Assembly (NCBI RefSeq): GCF_002017875.1
Contig: NZ_MUFV01000001.1
Coordinates: 62,001 to 126,000, forward strand
Direction: 5' to 3'
Source: Deinococcus sp. LM3
GTDB taxonomy: Bacteria; Deinococcota; Deinococci; Deinococcales; Deinococcaceae
Length of the DNA: 64,000 bases
Below are positions 53,197 to 61,735 of the stretch, piece by piece. The first letter of the stretch is position 1; each line of letters begins with the position of its first letter. The position numbers and the translations under genes are program-made. The notes under the pieces are model-generated. The model worked only from the letters and a program-made list of their open reading frames with translations, was not told the DNA's origin and ran no database searches.

Positions 53197-55404
53197 CGTG
53201 TCGAACGGTTCGGCGGGCGGCCCGGACCATGCGGGCGATTCCAGCATGATCAGGAAAGTCTCGACCAGATCCGGGTCCAGGTGCGTGCCCGACACGCGCC
53301 GCAGCTCGCGCAGCGTGTCGGCCCGCGACCACGGGGCCTTGTAGGGCCGCTCGCTGCTCAGGGCGTCGAACACGTCCACGACCGCGAACAGGCGCGCCAG
53401 CAGCGGAATGTCGCGGCCGCTCAGACCGTCGGGGTAGCCGGTGCCGTCCCAGCGTTCGTGGTGGTGCCGGACGATCTGCAGCACCTCGGTCGGCACGAGG
53501 CCCTGTTCGCGCAGCAGCGTCTCGCCGATCGTGACGTGCCGCCGCATCCAGCGCCGCTCGGGGGCGGTCAGGGCTCCCTGCTTGTGCAGCACGTCGTCGG
53601 CGATGGCGATCTTGCCCAGGTCGTGCAGGTACGCGCCCCAGCGCAGGTGCGCGAGTTGCGTGCTCGGCAGGTCCAGCGCCTGCCCCAGCCGCAGCGCCAG
53701 GGCGGTCACGCGGTCGGTGTGACCCTTGGTCTCGAAACTGCGGTACTCCAGCACGCGGCCCAGCACCCGGAAGGTCTGCTCGCGTACCTGCGCGAGGTCC
53801 CGCAGGACCCGCTGCTGCTCGCTGGCCTTGCCCACCTGCCCCGCCAGGACGCTCAGCAGCGGCAGCGTGGCTGGCGGGGGCGGGGCGGCGTGCAGCAGCG
53901 CCAGCACGCCGGTCGTCTGACCGCCCACCTGCACGGGACTGACGCTCAGGAACGCGGGGGCCGGGCCGGGCAGCGTGAGCTGACGCGCCTCACCCTGACC
54001 GGACGCGCGCCACAGTTCGGTCTGCACCTCGGGGGCCCGCAGCGCCGTCACGCGGCCGGCCGAGGCCGCCAGGTCACGCCCGGCGTCACCCGCGACGGGC
54101 CCGCCGGGAGCCGTCAGGTACGCGCCGCCCACCGCGCCACCGTCGCCGGTCAGGTGACTCAGGCCGCGCCCGGCGATCTGACTGGGAATCTGACTGTCTC
54201 CCAGACTGCCCAGCACGCTCAGCAGCGTCGGCGAGAGCGTCACGCCGCCCTCCTGCCGCCGCTCCAGACCGCGCGGGCCGGTGGCGTGGGCAGGATCGCG
54301 GGCCGCGCGGCCCAGCGTGTCCCAGATCAGGTCGTCCGGGTCGCTCAGCCACGGCTGCGCCGAGGCGTCCAGCTGGAACGCCCACGCGCCGCCGGCCGCC
54401 TCGGGGGACGTCAGCGGGACCAGCAGGGTCCACCCGCCGGGCGTTCCCAGGTCCAGCAGGGCCGGGGTGGGCGGCGTGGCGCGGCCAGGGCCGCGCATCA
54501 GGTGGAGGCTGCGCGCGGCGCGGCGCAGGGCCGGGGCGTCCAGCGTGCCGGTCTGCAGCAGCGCGCCGCGTGTGGTCAGCAGGGCCGCGCCGCGCGCGCG
54601 GGTCAGGCGCTGCGCGGCCTGCAACGCTTCCTCGGGCAGGGCGTGGCCGTCGCGCAGCGCCTGCGCGGCCCCCTGCAGGTCCAGGCTCAGGCGGGCCGCG
54701 CGGGCGACGCGGGTCAGTTCGGCCTGCCGGGCGGCGGCGCGCGCCGGGACGAACAGGGCGTGCGCGGCGGCGTGCGCGTCCGGGCCGGGGGGTGCGCCGA
54801 GCCACAGGCGGCCCAGCGTGGCGTGCGGTGGGCCGATATTCAGGGCGTGCAGGGCCGGGGCGGGCGGGTGCAGGGTCGCCGGGTGCAGGTGCAGGTCGGT
54901 CAGTTCCTCGCCGTCACTGAGTTGCGCGCGCAGCACGCCGGCCCGCCGCAGAAACGGCATGGCGGCGTCCAGCGCCTGCGCGGGCGGCAGGGTCAGGCAG
55001 CCCAGCAGTTCGGCAGGCAGGTCGGCAGGCCGGGCCGCGTGCAGGGCCGGTCCCGCCGCGTGCCGGGCGGGCCGTCCGGACCAGTCCAGGCGCAACTCCG
55101 GCCCGCCCGGCACGGCGGCTTCCAGCACGGCGCACAGCGCCTGCCGGTGCGCGCCGGCCAGCCGGACGGCCCGGTGTCTGGGCCGGCGCAGCGTCACCCG
55201 TTCGCCCCAGGCGGCGCGGTGCAGGTCCAGGGTGCCCAGCATGACCAGCCACGGCAGGGCGGCGTGCCGGACGGCGCGGGGACCGGACCAGTCGAGCGGC
55301 CCTCCCCGCTCCGGCAGGGTCAGGTGCAGGTGATCCGTTCCGGTGGCGGAACCGGGTTCCGGCCGGGCCGGTGGGGTGATGGGTGGGTCGGTCCTGCGGG
55401 CCAT
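53185..55404 (-). CDS. HD-GYP domain protein (putative cyclic-di-GMP phosphodiesterase)
   Basis: 739 residues. The C-terminal 200 form an HD-GYP domain: GHTDRVTALALRL, the metal site HDLGK, HHHERWDGTGYPDGLSG (HHE and GYP complete) and FDALSSERPYK. The preceding region ends in a helical connector and is likely one or two GAF-like sensory modules, but the first 450 residues are unusually Arg/Pro/Ala-rich and not assignable. A GGAGG site lies nine bases before the ATG at 55404. It should hydrolyse c-di-GMP; ligand unknown. Confidence 0.85.
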   Translation of the reverse strand: MARRTDPPITPPARPEPGSATGTDHLHLTLPERGGPLDWSGPRAVRHAALPWLVMLGTLDLHRAAWGERVTLRRPRHRAVRLAGAHRQALCAVLEAAVPGGPELRLDWSGRPARHAAGPALHAARPADLPAELLGCLTLPPAQALDAAMPFLRRAGVLRAQLSDGEELTDLHLHPATLHPPAPALHALNIGPPHATLGRLWLGAPPGPDAHAAAHALFVPARAAARQAELTRVARAARLSLDLQGAAQALRDGHALPEEALQAAQRLTRARGAALLTTRGALLQTGTLDAPALRRAARSLHLMRGPGRATPPTPALLDLGTPGGWTLLVPLTSPEAAGGAWAFQLDASAQPWLSDPDDLIWDTLGRAARDPAHATGPRGLERRQEGGVTLSPTLLSVLGSLGDSQIPSQIAGRGLSHLTGDGGAVGGAYLTAPGGPVAGDAGRDLAASAGRVTALRAPEVQTELWRASGQGEARQLTLPGPAPAFLSVSPVQVGGQTTGVLALLHAAPPPPATLPLLSVLAGQVGKASEQQRVLRDLAQVREQTFRVLGRVLEYRSFETKGHTDRVTALALRLGQALDLPSTQLAHLRWGAYLHDLGKIAIADDVLHKQGALTAPERRWMRRHVTIGETLLREQGLVPTEVLQIVRHHHERWDGTGYPDGLSGRDIPLLARLFAVVDVFDALSSERPYKAPWSRADTLRELRRVSGTHLDPDLVETFLIMLESPAWSGPPAEPFDTALH

Positions 55405-55506
55405 GGGCGTCGTCCTCCGGGCGGTGTGCGCTGACCGGCAGTGTAAGGCCCGGACCTGACCGGGTGGAAGGTTCCGGTCTGGGGGGGGAGCGGCCATCAC
55501 ACCGGC

Positions 55507-55574
55507 CGCAGGAACGTGACTGGCGCAGGAACGTGACTGGTGCAGGAACGTGACTGGCACAGGAACGTGAGTGG
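55507..55574 (+). repeat. Four tandem 17-bp repeats upstream of prmA
   Basis: CGCAGGAACGTGACTGG at 55507, 55524, 55541 and 55558, with one or two changes in the third and fourth copies. The array ends 14 bases before the -10 (TAGACT) of prmA, so it occupies the -35 region. Confidence 0.92.
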
Positions 55575-55600
55575 CGCGGGGCGCGCAGTAGACTGAGGGG

Positions 55601-56410
55601 ATGCTGGTCTACCATCTTCCCGGAACGTTCGAAACGCGCGAGGATCACCTCGACCTGCTGTGGGAGGCCGGCGCGACCGGCCTGGAGGAACGCGCCGGCC
55701 TGATCCGCGCGTACTTCGACGAGCAGACCGACCTGCCCGCTGACATCAGCGACGGCGAGTGGCGGGACGAGGCCGATCAGGACTGGCAGGCGGAATTCAA
55801 GGCGAACCTGCGGCCCGTGCCTGCCGGGCGCGTGACCATCGTGCCACCGTGGCTGCGCGCCGAGGTGCCGTCCACCCAGGTGCCGCTGATCATCGAGCCG
55901 GGCATGGCCTTCGGGACCGGGCACCACGCGACCACCCGCATGGCTGTCGAGGCGCTCTCGGCGCTGGACCTGGGCGGGCAGACCGTGCTGGACGTGGGCA
56001 CCGGCAGCGGCGTTCTGGCCATCGCGGCGGCGCTGCTGGACGCCCGCTACGCGCTGGGCGTGGATATCGACCCGGTCACCATTCCGATTGCCACGGAGAA
56101 CGCGGAGCAGAACGGCGTTCCGGCGGGCCGCGCGGCGTTCATGGTGGGCACGCTGGGTGACGACCTGCCGGGCGACGTGGTGACAGACGGTGTGTTCGAC
56201 GTGCTGGTCGCGAACCTGTACGCGGAACTGCACGACCTGCTGGTGGGCGCGTATGTGGGGCACCTGCGCGCGGGCGGGCCGCTGATCCTGACCGGCATCC
56301 TGGTCAGCAAACTGCCGCTGGTGCAGGGCGCCCTGGACCGCGAGGGCTTCACGGACGTGCAGGTGCGAACCGACGGCGACTGGGCGCTCGTGACCGCCCG
56401 CAACGCATGA
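55601..56410 (+). CDS. prmA: Ribosomal protein L11 methyltransferase
   Basis: Trimethylates ribosomal protein L11 with SAM. 269 residues. N-terminal substrate-recognition part, then FGTGHHATTRM, VLDVGTGSGVLAIAAA (SAM loop) and VANLYAELHDL. The start is supported by TAGACT six bases upstream (leaderless). Its stop overlaps the rsmE start by ATGA, forming a two-gene operon for ribosome modification. Confidence 0.93.
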   Translation: MLVYHLPGTFETREDHLDLLWEAGATGLEERAGLIRAYFDEQTDLPADISDGEWRDEADQDWQAEFKANLRPVPAGRVTIVPPWLRAEVPSTQVPLIIEPGMAFGTGHHATTRMAVEALSALDLGGQTVLDVGTGSGVLAIAAALLDARYALGVDIDPVTIPIATENAEQNGVPAGRAAFMVGTLGDDLPGDVVTDGVFDVLVANLYAELHDLLVGAYVGHLRAGGPLILTGILVSKLPLVQGALDREGFTDVQVRTDGDWALVTARNA

Positions 56411-57150
56411 CCGCCGACCGGCCCGACCAGTCCCGCCCCGATCAACCCCGTGCCGATCTGCCCCGCCACCGGGTGCGGGTCCCGGCCCTCTCGGCGGTCA
56501 TGACGCTGGGGTCGGGCGAGGCGCGGCACCTGCACGTCCTGCGCCTGCGGGCCGGGGACGCCCTGCGCGTGTTCGACGGTCAGGGCGCCGAGGCGCTGGC
56601 CACCCTGACCGAGCTGGAGGAAGTGCGGGCCACGCTGCATCTGGGCGAGGCCATCGAGACGCACCTGGAAACGCCGTACCCGGTCACGCTGGCCGTGGCC
56701 CTGCTGAAGGGCGACAAGCTGAGCGACGTGGTGCGCGCCGCCACGGAACTCGGCGTGAGCGCCGTGCAGCTGACCGTCACATCCCGCGCGGACGCCCGCG
56801 AGATCGGCGCGCAGAAACTCGAACGCCTGAACCGCGTGGCGCAGGAGGCCGCCAAGCAGTCGCGCCGCAGCGTGATTCCACCCGTGCTGGCCCCCATTCC
56901 GCTGGCGGGCGTGCCGCTGGCCGGGCAGGTGTTCGTCGCGCAGCCCGGCTCGAACACGCGCCTGACCGACGTGCTCGACTGGTCGGCGCCCGTGACCCTG
57001 ATCACCGGCCCGGAAGGCGGCCTGACCGACGCCGAGGTCGCGCGACTGGTGGCAGGCGGCGCGCACGCGGTGACGCTGGGGCCGCGCATCCTGCGGGCCG
57101 AGACGGCCCCGGTCGCGCTGCTGGGCGCCATCGCCGCGCTGGGTCTCTAG
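56407..57150 (+). CDS. rsmE: 16S rRNA (uracil1498-N3)-methyltransferase
   Basis: SPOUT-fold methyltransferase acting on 16S rRNA. 247 residues. N-terminal PUA-like part (SGEARHLHVLRLRAGD), and the knotted C-terminus ITGPEGGLTDAEV with LGPRILRAETA. Translationally coupled to prmA by the ATGA overlap, as in many bacteria. Confidence 0.93.
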   Translation: MTADRPDQSRPDQPRADLPRHRVRVPALSAVMTLGSGEARHLHVLRLRAGDALRVFDGQGAEALATLTELEEVRATLHLGEAIETHLETPYPVTLAVALLKGDKLSDVVRAATELGVSAVQLTVTSRADAREIGAQKLERLNRVAQEAAKQSRRSVIPPVLAPIPLAGVPLAGQVFVAQPGSNTRLTDVLDWSAPVTLITGPEGGLTDAEVARLVAGGAHAVTLGPRILRAETAPVALLGAIAALGL

Positions 57151-57173
57151 AAACCGGACTCCGCTGGCTACAG

Positions 57174-57911
57174 CTACAGGGTGGGCGCGGGTTCCGCGTA
57201 CGGCACGAGTTGCCGCCAGGACTGCACGTTCCCGATCTGCACGGTCACGAAGCGTTCCAGCGCCCGCCACAGCGCGGGCCGCAGCGCGGGGGGCAGCGGG
57301 GCGTCCATGCTGGCGCGCACGGTGCGGCGGGCCACGCCCCGCAGGAACTCCAGCGCGTCGGGCGGGTAGGCGGGCAGCGCGGCGCAGTCACGGCACAGCA
57401 GTTGCCCGCCCAGCGGGTCCGGGTGCGCCGGTTCGGGCGCGCGGCAGCGGGCGCAGTGCGCGGTCTGCGGGACGAACCCGGCCAGGGCCAGCAGTTTGTA
57501 ACTCATGACCAGCGCCACCCATTCCGGATCCGGCTGGTGCGCCACGCCGCGCAGCGCGCCCGCGAACAGCTCGAAGGCCTGCTCGCTGAACTCGCCTTCC
57601 TGGAACAGCGCGTCGGCGAATTCGGCCATCAGGTGCGCGAAGGCGTAGCGTTCCGGCTGCGCCAGGGTGGGCAGCGCGCCCTCCAGCACGGCCTGCTGCA
57701 CGCTGGCGAGGTCGTTGTGAGGTCCCTGGTAGACCTGCACGTGCACGTGGTGAAACAGGTTCAGGCGGCTGGCGAGCGGGCCGCGCACCCCGCCGCGCGC
57801 CACGGCCTTCAGCTTGCCCTGCGGGGTCAGCAGCGAGAGCAGGATGTCCCCGGCGGGCGTCACGCGGCGGCGGATGACGACGCCGCTGCGGTTGGCGGTG
57901 CGGGACCTCAA
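57174..57911 (-). CDS. recO: DNA repair protein RecO
   Basis: Loads RecA on SSB-coated DNA with RecR in the RecFOR pathway, the main recombination route in Deinococcus, which lacks RecBCD. 245 residues: N-terminal OB fold (SGVVIRRRVTPAGDILLSLLTP), helical core and a zinc finger CARCRAPE followed by CRDC. It starts with TTG at 57911, which overlaps (TTGA) the stop of an upstream leaderless mini-ORF. The protein start matches that of the known deinococcal RecO. Confidence 0.95.
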   Translation of the reverse strand: MRSRTANRSGVVIRRRVTPAGDILLSLLTPQGKLKAVARGGVRGPLASRLNLFHHVHVQVYQGPHNDLASVQQAVLEGALPTLAQPERYAFAHLMAEFADALFQEGEFSEQAFELFAGALRGVAHQPDPEWVALVMSYKLLALAGFVPQTAHCARCRAPEPAHPDPLGGQLLCRDCAALPAYPPDALEFLRGVARRTVRASMDAPLPPALRPALWRALERFVTVQIGNVQSWRQLVPYAEPAPTL

Positions 57912-57958
57912 GGGCGCTGCCCGCGTGGCGGGGTGGTGCGGGGCAGGAGGCAGGTCAC
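57908..57958 (-). CDS. Leaderless mini-ORF coupled to recO
   Basis: GTG at 57958, seven bases after TAAACT (57966-57971 on the minus strand). It encodes VTCLLPRTTPPRGQRP and its TGA overlaps the TTG of recO, in another frame. Confidence 0.55.
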   Translation of the reverse strand: MTCLLPRTTPPRGQRP

Positions 57959-58042
57959 AGCTTCCAGTTTACTGCGCCTGTGCGGGCGGCCCTGTGCCCG
58001 TTTCCACTTTGCTGCGCGGCACTCCCCCCTACACTGGGCACA

Positions 58043-58471
58043 ATGAAAGACCCGCACCACAAGGGCGCGCCCGCGCAGGCGCACGATGTCAGGGACCTGC
58101 TGCGGGAACTGTTCCCCGAAACGCACCGCGAGCTGTTCGGCGAGCAGGACGCCGCCCGGCCCGCCGTGCCCACGCTGGGCCTGTACCCGGTCGCGGACGG
58201 CCGGCTGGCGCTGGTGCACGGCGAGCAGCTGGCCGAGTTCACGCCGCTGGACCCGAAAACGCGTGGCGTACTGCACTGCGACCTGTGCCATTACACCCGC
58301 AGCCGCAGCGAGGCCGCGCTGTACCGCGTGCAGGTCGCCGCGCGCCGCACGCGGTACATGACGCTGTGCACCGCCACCGAGGGCTGCCAGAAACGCGCGG
58401 GCACGCGCGGGCTGGAGTCCCTGGCGGGCCGCATCTTCCCCATCGAGCCGATCGGTCCCGGCGATCACTGA
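58043..58471 (+). CDS. Small zinc-finger-like protein, FBP-C domain-like
   Basis: 142 residues from the ATG at 58043 (TACACT seven bases upstream, leaderless). The C-terminal half has LHCDLCHYTRSRSE, CTATEGCQKRAG and LAGRIFP, a four-cysteine treble-clef arrangement like the C-terminal zinc finger of bacterial FBP/EF-G-binding proteins that act on fusidic-acid-stalled ribosomes. The resemblance is partial. Divergent from recO. Confidence 0.65.
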   Translation: MKDPHHKGAPAQAHDVRDLLRELFPETHRELFGEQDAARPAVPTLGLYPVADGRLALVHGEQLAEFTPLDPKTRGVLHCDLCHYTRSRSEAALYRVQVAARRTRYMTLCTATEGCQKRAGTRGLESLAGRIFPIEPIGPGDH

Positions 58472-58625
58472 TATGGATTCCGTTTGTTTCGCCGACAACC
58501 CGGAACATCGCCGGGTTGCCAGCTCCACGCCCGGAACCCGTTTCGCTCCCACTCGCTCTTCTACGAAGCTCTACGAGTCCGCTCGGATTGAATGGGTTGC
58601 AAAACCCATTCAATCGGAGTCCGTA
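58472..58625 (+). mobile_element. Two-hairpin repeat, copy F (MITE-like)
   Basis: 154 bp, flanked by TGA on both sides; the left TGA (58469-58471) is the stop codon of the preceding gene. Confidence 0.87.
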
Positions 58626-58684
58626 TGACGCCCTGAGCTGAAAAGCGGATGCGCGGGGCGCGGACGTGTGATCTGCTACGCGGC

Positions 58685-59707
58685 ATGAACGAGCACACGC
58701 TGCCCTCCGCGCAGGACACCCCTGCCGACCTGTCGTTCCGGGATCTGTCGTTTCGTGACCTGGGAACCGCTGGGTACGCGGCGCTGCTGACCCTGGCGCA
58801 CCCGGAGAAACCCACGGACGCCGTGAGCCTGGAGCGGCTGGCGGCGGGACGACTGCCGGGAGAGCATCACTCGCAGCGCGGGGCGTTCCTGGGCGGCGCA
58901 CTGGTCGGGGCGGTGCAGACGGGCGTGCCGGGCATGGACAACCACGACGGGTGGCTGGACCTGACGGTCACGCTGCACCCGGAGTACCGCCGCTCCGCGC
59001 TGGCTGACTCACTGGTCGAGTACGGCCTGGACGTGCTGCGCGCGGCGGGCGCGCGGGTGGCCGTCACGCGCCTGCGGGAGGGCTGGTGGGAGACCGGGCA
59101 CCTGCTGCGGCGCGGCTGGGCGGAACACGACCGCATGTGGAGCAGCGTCCTGGACCTGCGTACCGTGGATTTCGCGGCGTTCGCGGACGAGGAAGCCCGC
59201 GCCCTGGCGAGCGGGGTGCGCGTCGTGTCGCTGGCCGACCTGACCGCCCCCGGCGCGGACCCCTGGGACACGCAGCCGCACGAGCATTACGACCTGATCC
59301 GCGCCCTGCTGACCGACGTGCCCAGCGCGACGCCCGTGCAGGTCTGGCCGTTTGAGGTCTGGCAGATGCGGATGCCGCAGCGCGAACTGGACCCGCGCGG
59401 CCTGATGATTGCCGTCGCCCCGGACGGCACGTGGGTGGGCACCAGTCAGCTGGCGCAGGTGCTGACCGCCCAGCCGGGCCACCTGCACAACGGCCTGACC
59501 GGCGTGCGCCGCGAGTGGCGCGGCCACGGCCTTGGCCTCGCCCTGAAACTCGCGGCGGCCCGCGCGGCCCTGGCACGCGGCTTCACGCACTCGCACACCG
59601 GCAACCACACCGGGAACGCCCCCATGCTGGCCATCAACGACCGCCTGGGCTTCACGCGCGAGGCGGCCATGGTCACCCTGAAGCGGGCCGTGGAGGGTGG
59701 TCAGTAG
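58685..59707 (+). CDS. Tandem GNAT acetyltransferase
   Basis: 340 residues with two GNAT-like halves. The first has VTLHPEYRRSALADSLVEYG, the second the acetyl-CoA loop TGVRREWRGHGLGLALK with the R-x-x-G-x-G/A pattern, then NAPMLAINDRLGF. Substrate unknown; tandem GNATs include mycothiol synthase-like and N-acyl amino acid enzymes. The ATG at 58685 is chosen by the family start; upstream in-frame codons are Arg/Cys-rich. Confidence 0.82.
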   Translation: MNEHTLPSAQDTPADLSFRDLSFRDLGTAGYAALLTLAHPEKPTDAVSLERLAAGRLPGEHHSQRGAFLGGALVGAVQTGVPGMDNHDGWLDLTVTLHPEYRRSALADSLVEYGLDVLRAAGARVAVTRLREGWWETGHLLRRGWAEHDRMWSSVLDLRTVDFAAFADEEARALASGVRVVSLADLTAPGADPWDTQPHEHYDLIRALLTDVPSATPVQVWPFEVWQMRMPQRELDPRGLMIAVAPDGTWVGTSQLAQVLTAQPGHLHNGLTGVRREWRGHGLGLALKLAAARAALARGFTHSHTGNHTGNAPMLAINDRLGFTREAAMVTLKRAVEGGQ

Positions 59708-59756
59708 GAAGCGGGCCAGCGCCCACCTTCAGCGCGTTCCACTTCCCACTCCCCGT

Positions 59757-60926
59757 TCACTCCGTCCCGCTGCCCGCCGCCTGCGTTCCGCGCACGTTCC
59801 TGAGCAGCATCGCGTCGCCCAGCGAATAGAAGCGGTACTCGCCGTGCAGGGCGGCGTCGTAGGCGGCGCGGATGCGGTCCTCTCCAGCGAAGGCCGCCAC
59901 GAGCAGCAGCAGGGTGCTGCCGGGCAGGTGCAGGTTGGTGATCAGCAGGTCCGGGACGTTCACGGGCGTGCCGGGCGTGATGAAGATGCGGGTGTCGCCC
60001 TCGCCCGCGCGAACCTGCGTGCCGTCCCAGGCGCTTTCCAGCGTGCGGACGGTGGTGGTGCCGACCGCGATGACGCGCCGTCCGGCGGCGCGGGCGTGGT
60101 TGATGGCCTGCGCCGCCTCGGGTGTCACGGAGTAGCGTTCGGCGTGCATGGTGTGATCGGCGACGGGTCCGGTGACGGGTTTGAAGGTGCCGGCCCCGAC
60201 GTGCAGGGTGACGGTGGTGCGCTCCACCCCGGCGGCGTCCAGTGCCGAGAGCAGGTCCGGCGTGAAGTGCAGGCCGGCGGTGGGGGCGGCCACGCTGCCG
60301 GGCGCGCGGGCGTACACGGTCTGGTAGCGTTCCCGCCACGTGTCGTCGCTGCTGCCGGGGTCGATGTACGGCGGGAGCGGCAGGCGGCCGATGTCGTCCA
60401 GGTAGGGTTTGATGTCGTGGTCGAAGGCCAGGATGCGGGCGCCGTCCTCCAGTTGTCCGACCACGCGGGCGCGCTGGCGGTGCTCGCCTTCGCCGAGCCA
60501 CAGTTCGTTGCCGGCGCGGCGGGCGGGTTTCAGGTACGCGCTCCACAGGTGCGGGCCGTGTTCGGCACTCAGGTCCGGCAGGTCCTCCTCGCGCAGCAGC
60601 AGGACTTCCACCTGTCCGCCTCCGTGTCCGGCGGCGTCCACGGGTTTGCGGGCCATGACGCGCGCCGGGATGACGCGGCTCTCGTTGAACACCAGCAGGT
60701 CGCCGGGACGCAGCAGGCCCGGCAGGTCCCGGAACACGTGGTGCGTGACGGCCTCGCCCACGACCATCAGGCGGGAGGCGTCGCGGGGTTCCGCGCCGGT
60801 CTGCGCGATGCGTTCGGGCGGCAGGTCGAAGTTCAGGCGGGCCAGGGTCGCGTCGGCGTGCGCGGCCTGTTCGGCGCTCAGGGTGGTGACGGGCGACATG
60901 CTGCCGGGCTGCGGTGCGTCTGGCAC
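59757..60926 (-). CDS. queA: tRNA preQ1(34) S-adenosylmethionine ribosyltransferase-isomerase
   Basis: Makes epoxyqueuosine in tRNA from preQ1 and SAM. 389 residues. FDLPPERIAQ, DLLVFNESRVIPAR, PLPPYI, PGSVAAPTAGLHFT, VTLHVGAGTF and the C-terminal LHLPGSTLLLLVAAFAG are all QueA marks. It starts with GTG four bases after the NYN gene stop, so they share a transcript. Confidence 0.95.
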   Translation of the reverse strand: MPDAPQPGSMSPVTTLSAEQAAHADATLARLNFDLPPERIAQTGAEPRDASRLMVVGEAVTHHVFRDLPGLLRPGDLLVFNESRVIPARVMARKPVDAAGHGGGQVEVLLLREEDLPDLSAEHGPHLWSAYLKPARRAGNELWLGEGEHRQRARVVGQLEDGARILAFDHDIKPYLDDIGRLPLPPYIDPGSSDDTWRERYQTVYARAPGSVAAPTAGLHFTPDLLSALDAAGVERTTVTLHVGAGTFKPVTGPVADHTMHAERYSVTPEAAQAINHARAAGRRVIAVGTTTVRTLESAWDGTQVRAGEGDTRIFITPGTPVNVPDLLITNLHLPGSTLLLLVAAFAGEDRIRAAYDAALHGEYRFYSLGDAMLLRNVRGTQAAGSGTE

Positions 60927-60930
60927 GGCC

Positions 60931-61479
60931 TTACTCCTCGGTCTTGCTGGCCTTGGGCGTGCGGGCGGGCATCAGGCCGTTCTCGATGTCCGGCAGGTGC
61001 GTGAAGCGGTCGGCCGCGTCGATGAGTTTCTGCGCGGTGTGCTCGCGGAACGCGATGACCTCGACGCGCTTGCCGCGTTCCTGCAACACCTCGACGATGT
61101 CGGTGTAGTCGCCGTCGCCGCTGCCCAGCACGATGATGTCCATGTGGTCCATCATGCGGACCATGTCGGCCACGATGCCCATGTCCCAGTTGCCCTCGTA
61201 GATGGCCTTACCGCCGTCGGTGACGTGGTGCAGCGTGAGGTTCATGCGCCGCACCTTGAAACCCAGCGTGGAGAGTTTGTAGATGAACGGGCGGGCGGTC
61301 GCCTCGTTCTCGCGCTCCACGGTGTAGCTGATGGCGTGCACGAGTTCGCGGTCCTCGGTGGCGACGTTCAGGATCGTCTCGAAGTTCACGGTGCGTTCCA
61401 GCAGGTCACGGGCCGAGTGGTAGAGGTTCTGGGTGTCGATGAACACCCCGACGCGCGGACGGTGGACGATGTACTGCAT
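60931..61479 (-). CDS. NYN-domain (LabA/DUF88) putative ribonuclease
   Basis: 182 residues. PIN-like NYN fold with the acidic residues in GVFIDTQNLY, NWDMGIVADM and VLGSGDGDYTDIVEVL, typical of LabA/DUF88 proteins believed to cut RNA. A charged C-terminal tail. AGGAGA lies before the ATG at 61479. First gene of the operon with queA, a tRNA-modification gene, which fits an RNA-related role. The 256 bases upstream contain no gene; TACACT at about 61635 (minus strand) is a possible -10. Confidence 0.85.
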   Translation of the reverse strand: MQYIVHRPRVGVFIDTQNLYHSARDLLERTVNFETILNVATEDRELVHAISYTVERENEATARPFIYKLSTLGFKVRRMNLTLHHVTDGGKAIYEGNWDMGIVADMVRMMDHMDIIVLGSGDGDYTDIVEVLQERGKRVEVIAFREHTAQKLIDAADRFTHLPDIENGLMPARTPKASKTEE

Positions 61480-61735
61480 TGAAATTCTCCTGTTGGGTGG
61501 TGCCTGGATTGGGCGGGTCTTGGATTAGACAGGGCTCAGTGGGGTGAAGCGGGAAAGGAAAGGGCCGGGCGACAGAAGGCAAAAGGGAAAAGACGCAAAA
61601 GAGGGACGCTCGGCGCGGGGGCCGGGCGCCAGAAGTGTAACACCCGCCCACGCCGCAGACCTCTCCCGCCCCCACACCGGAAGCTGACCGCACAAGGGGG
61701 GCATCCCGGAAGGCGCGGGCCGTTACCCTGGGGGC

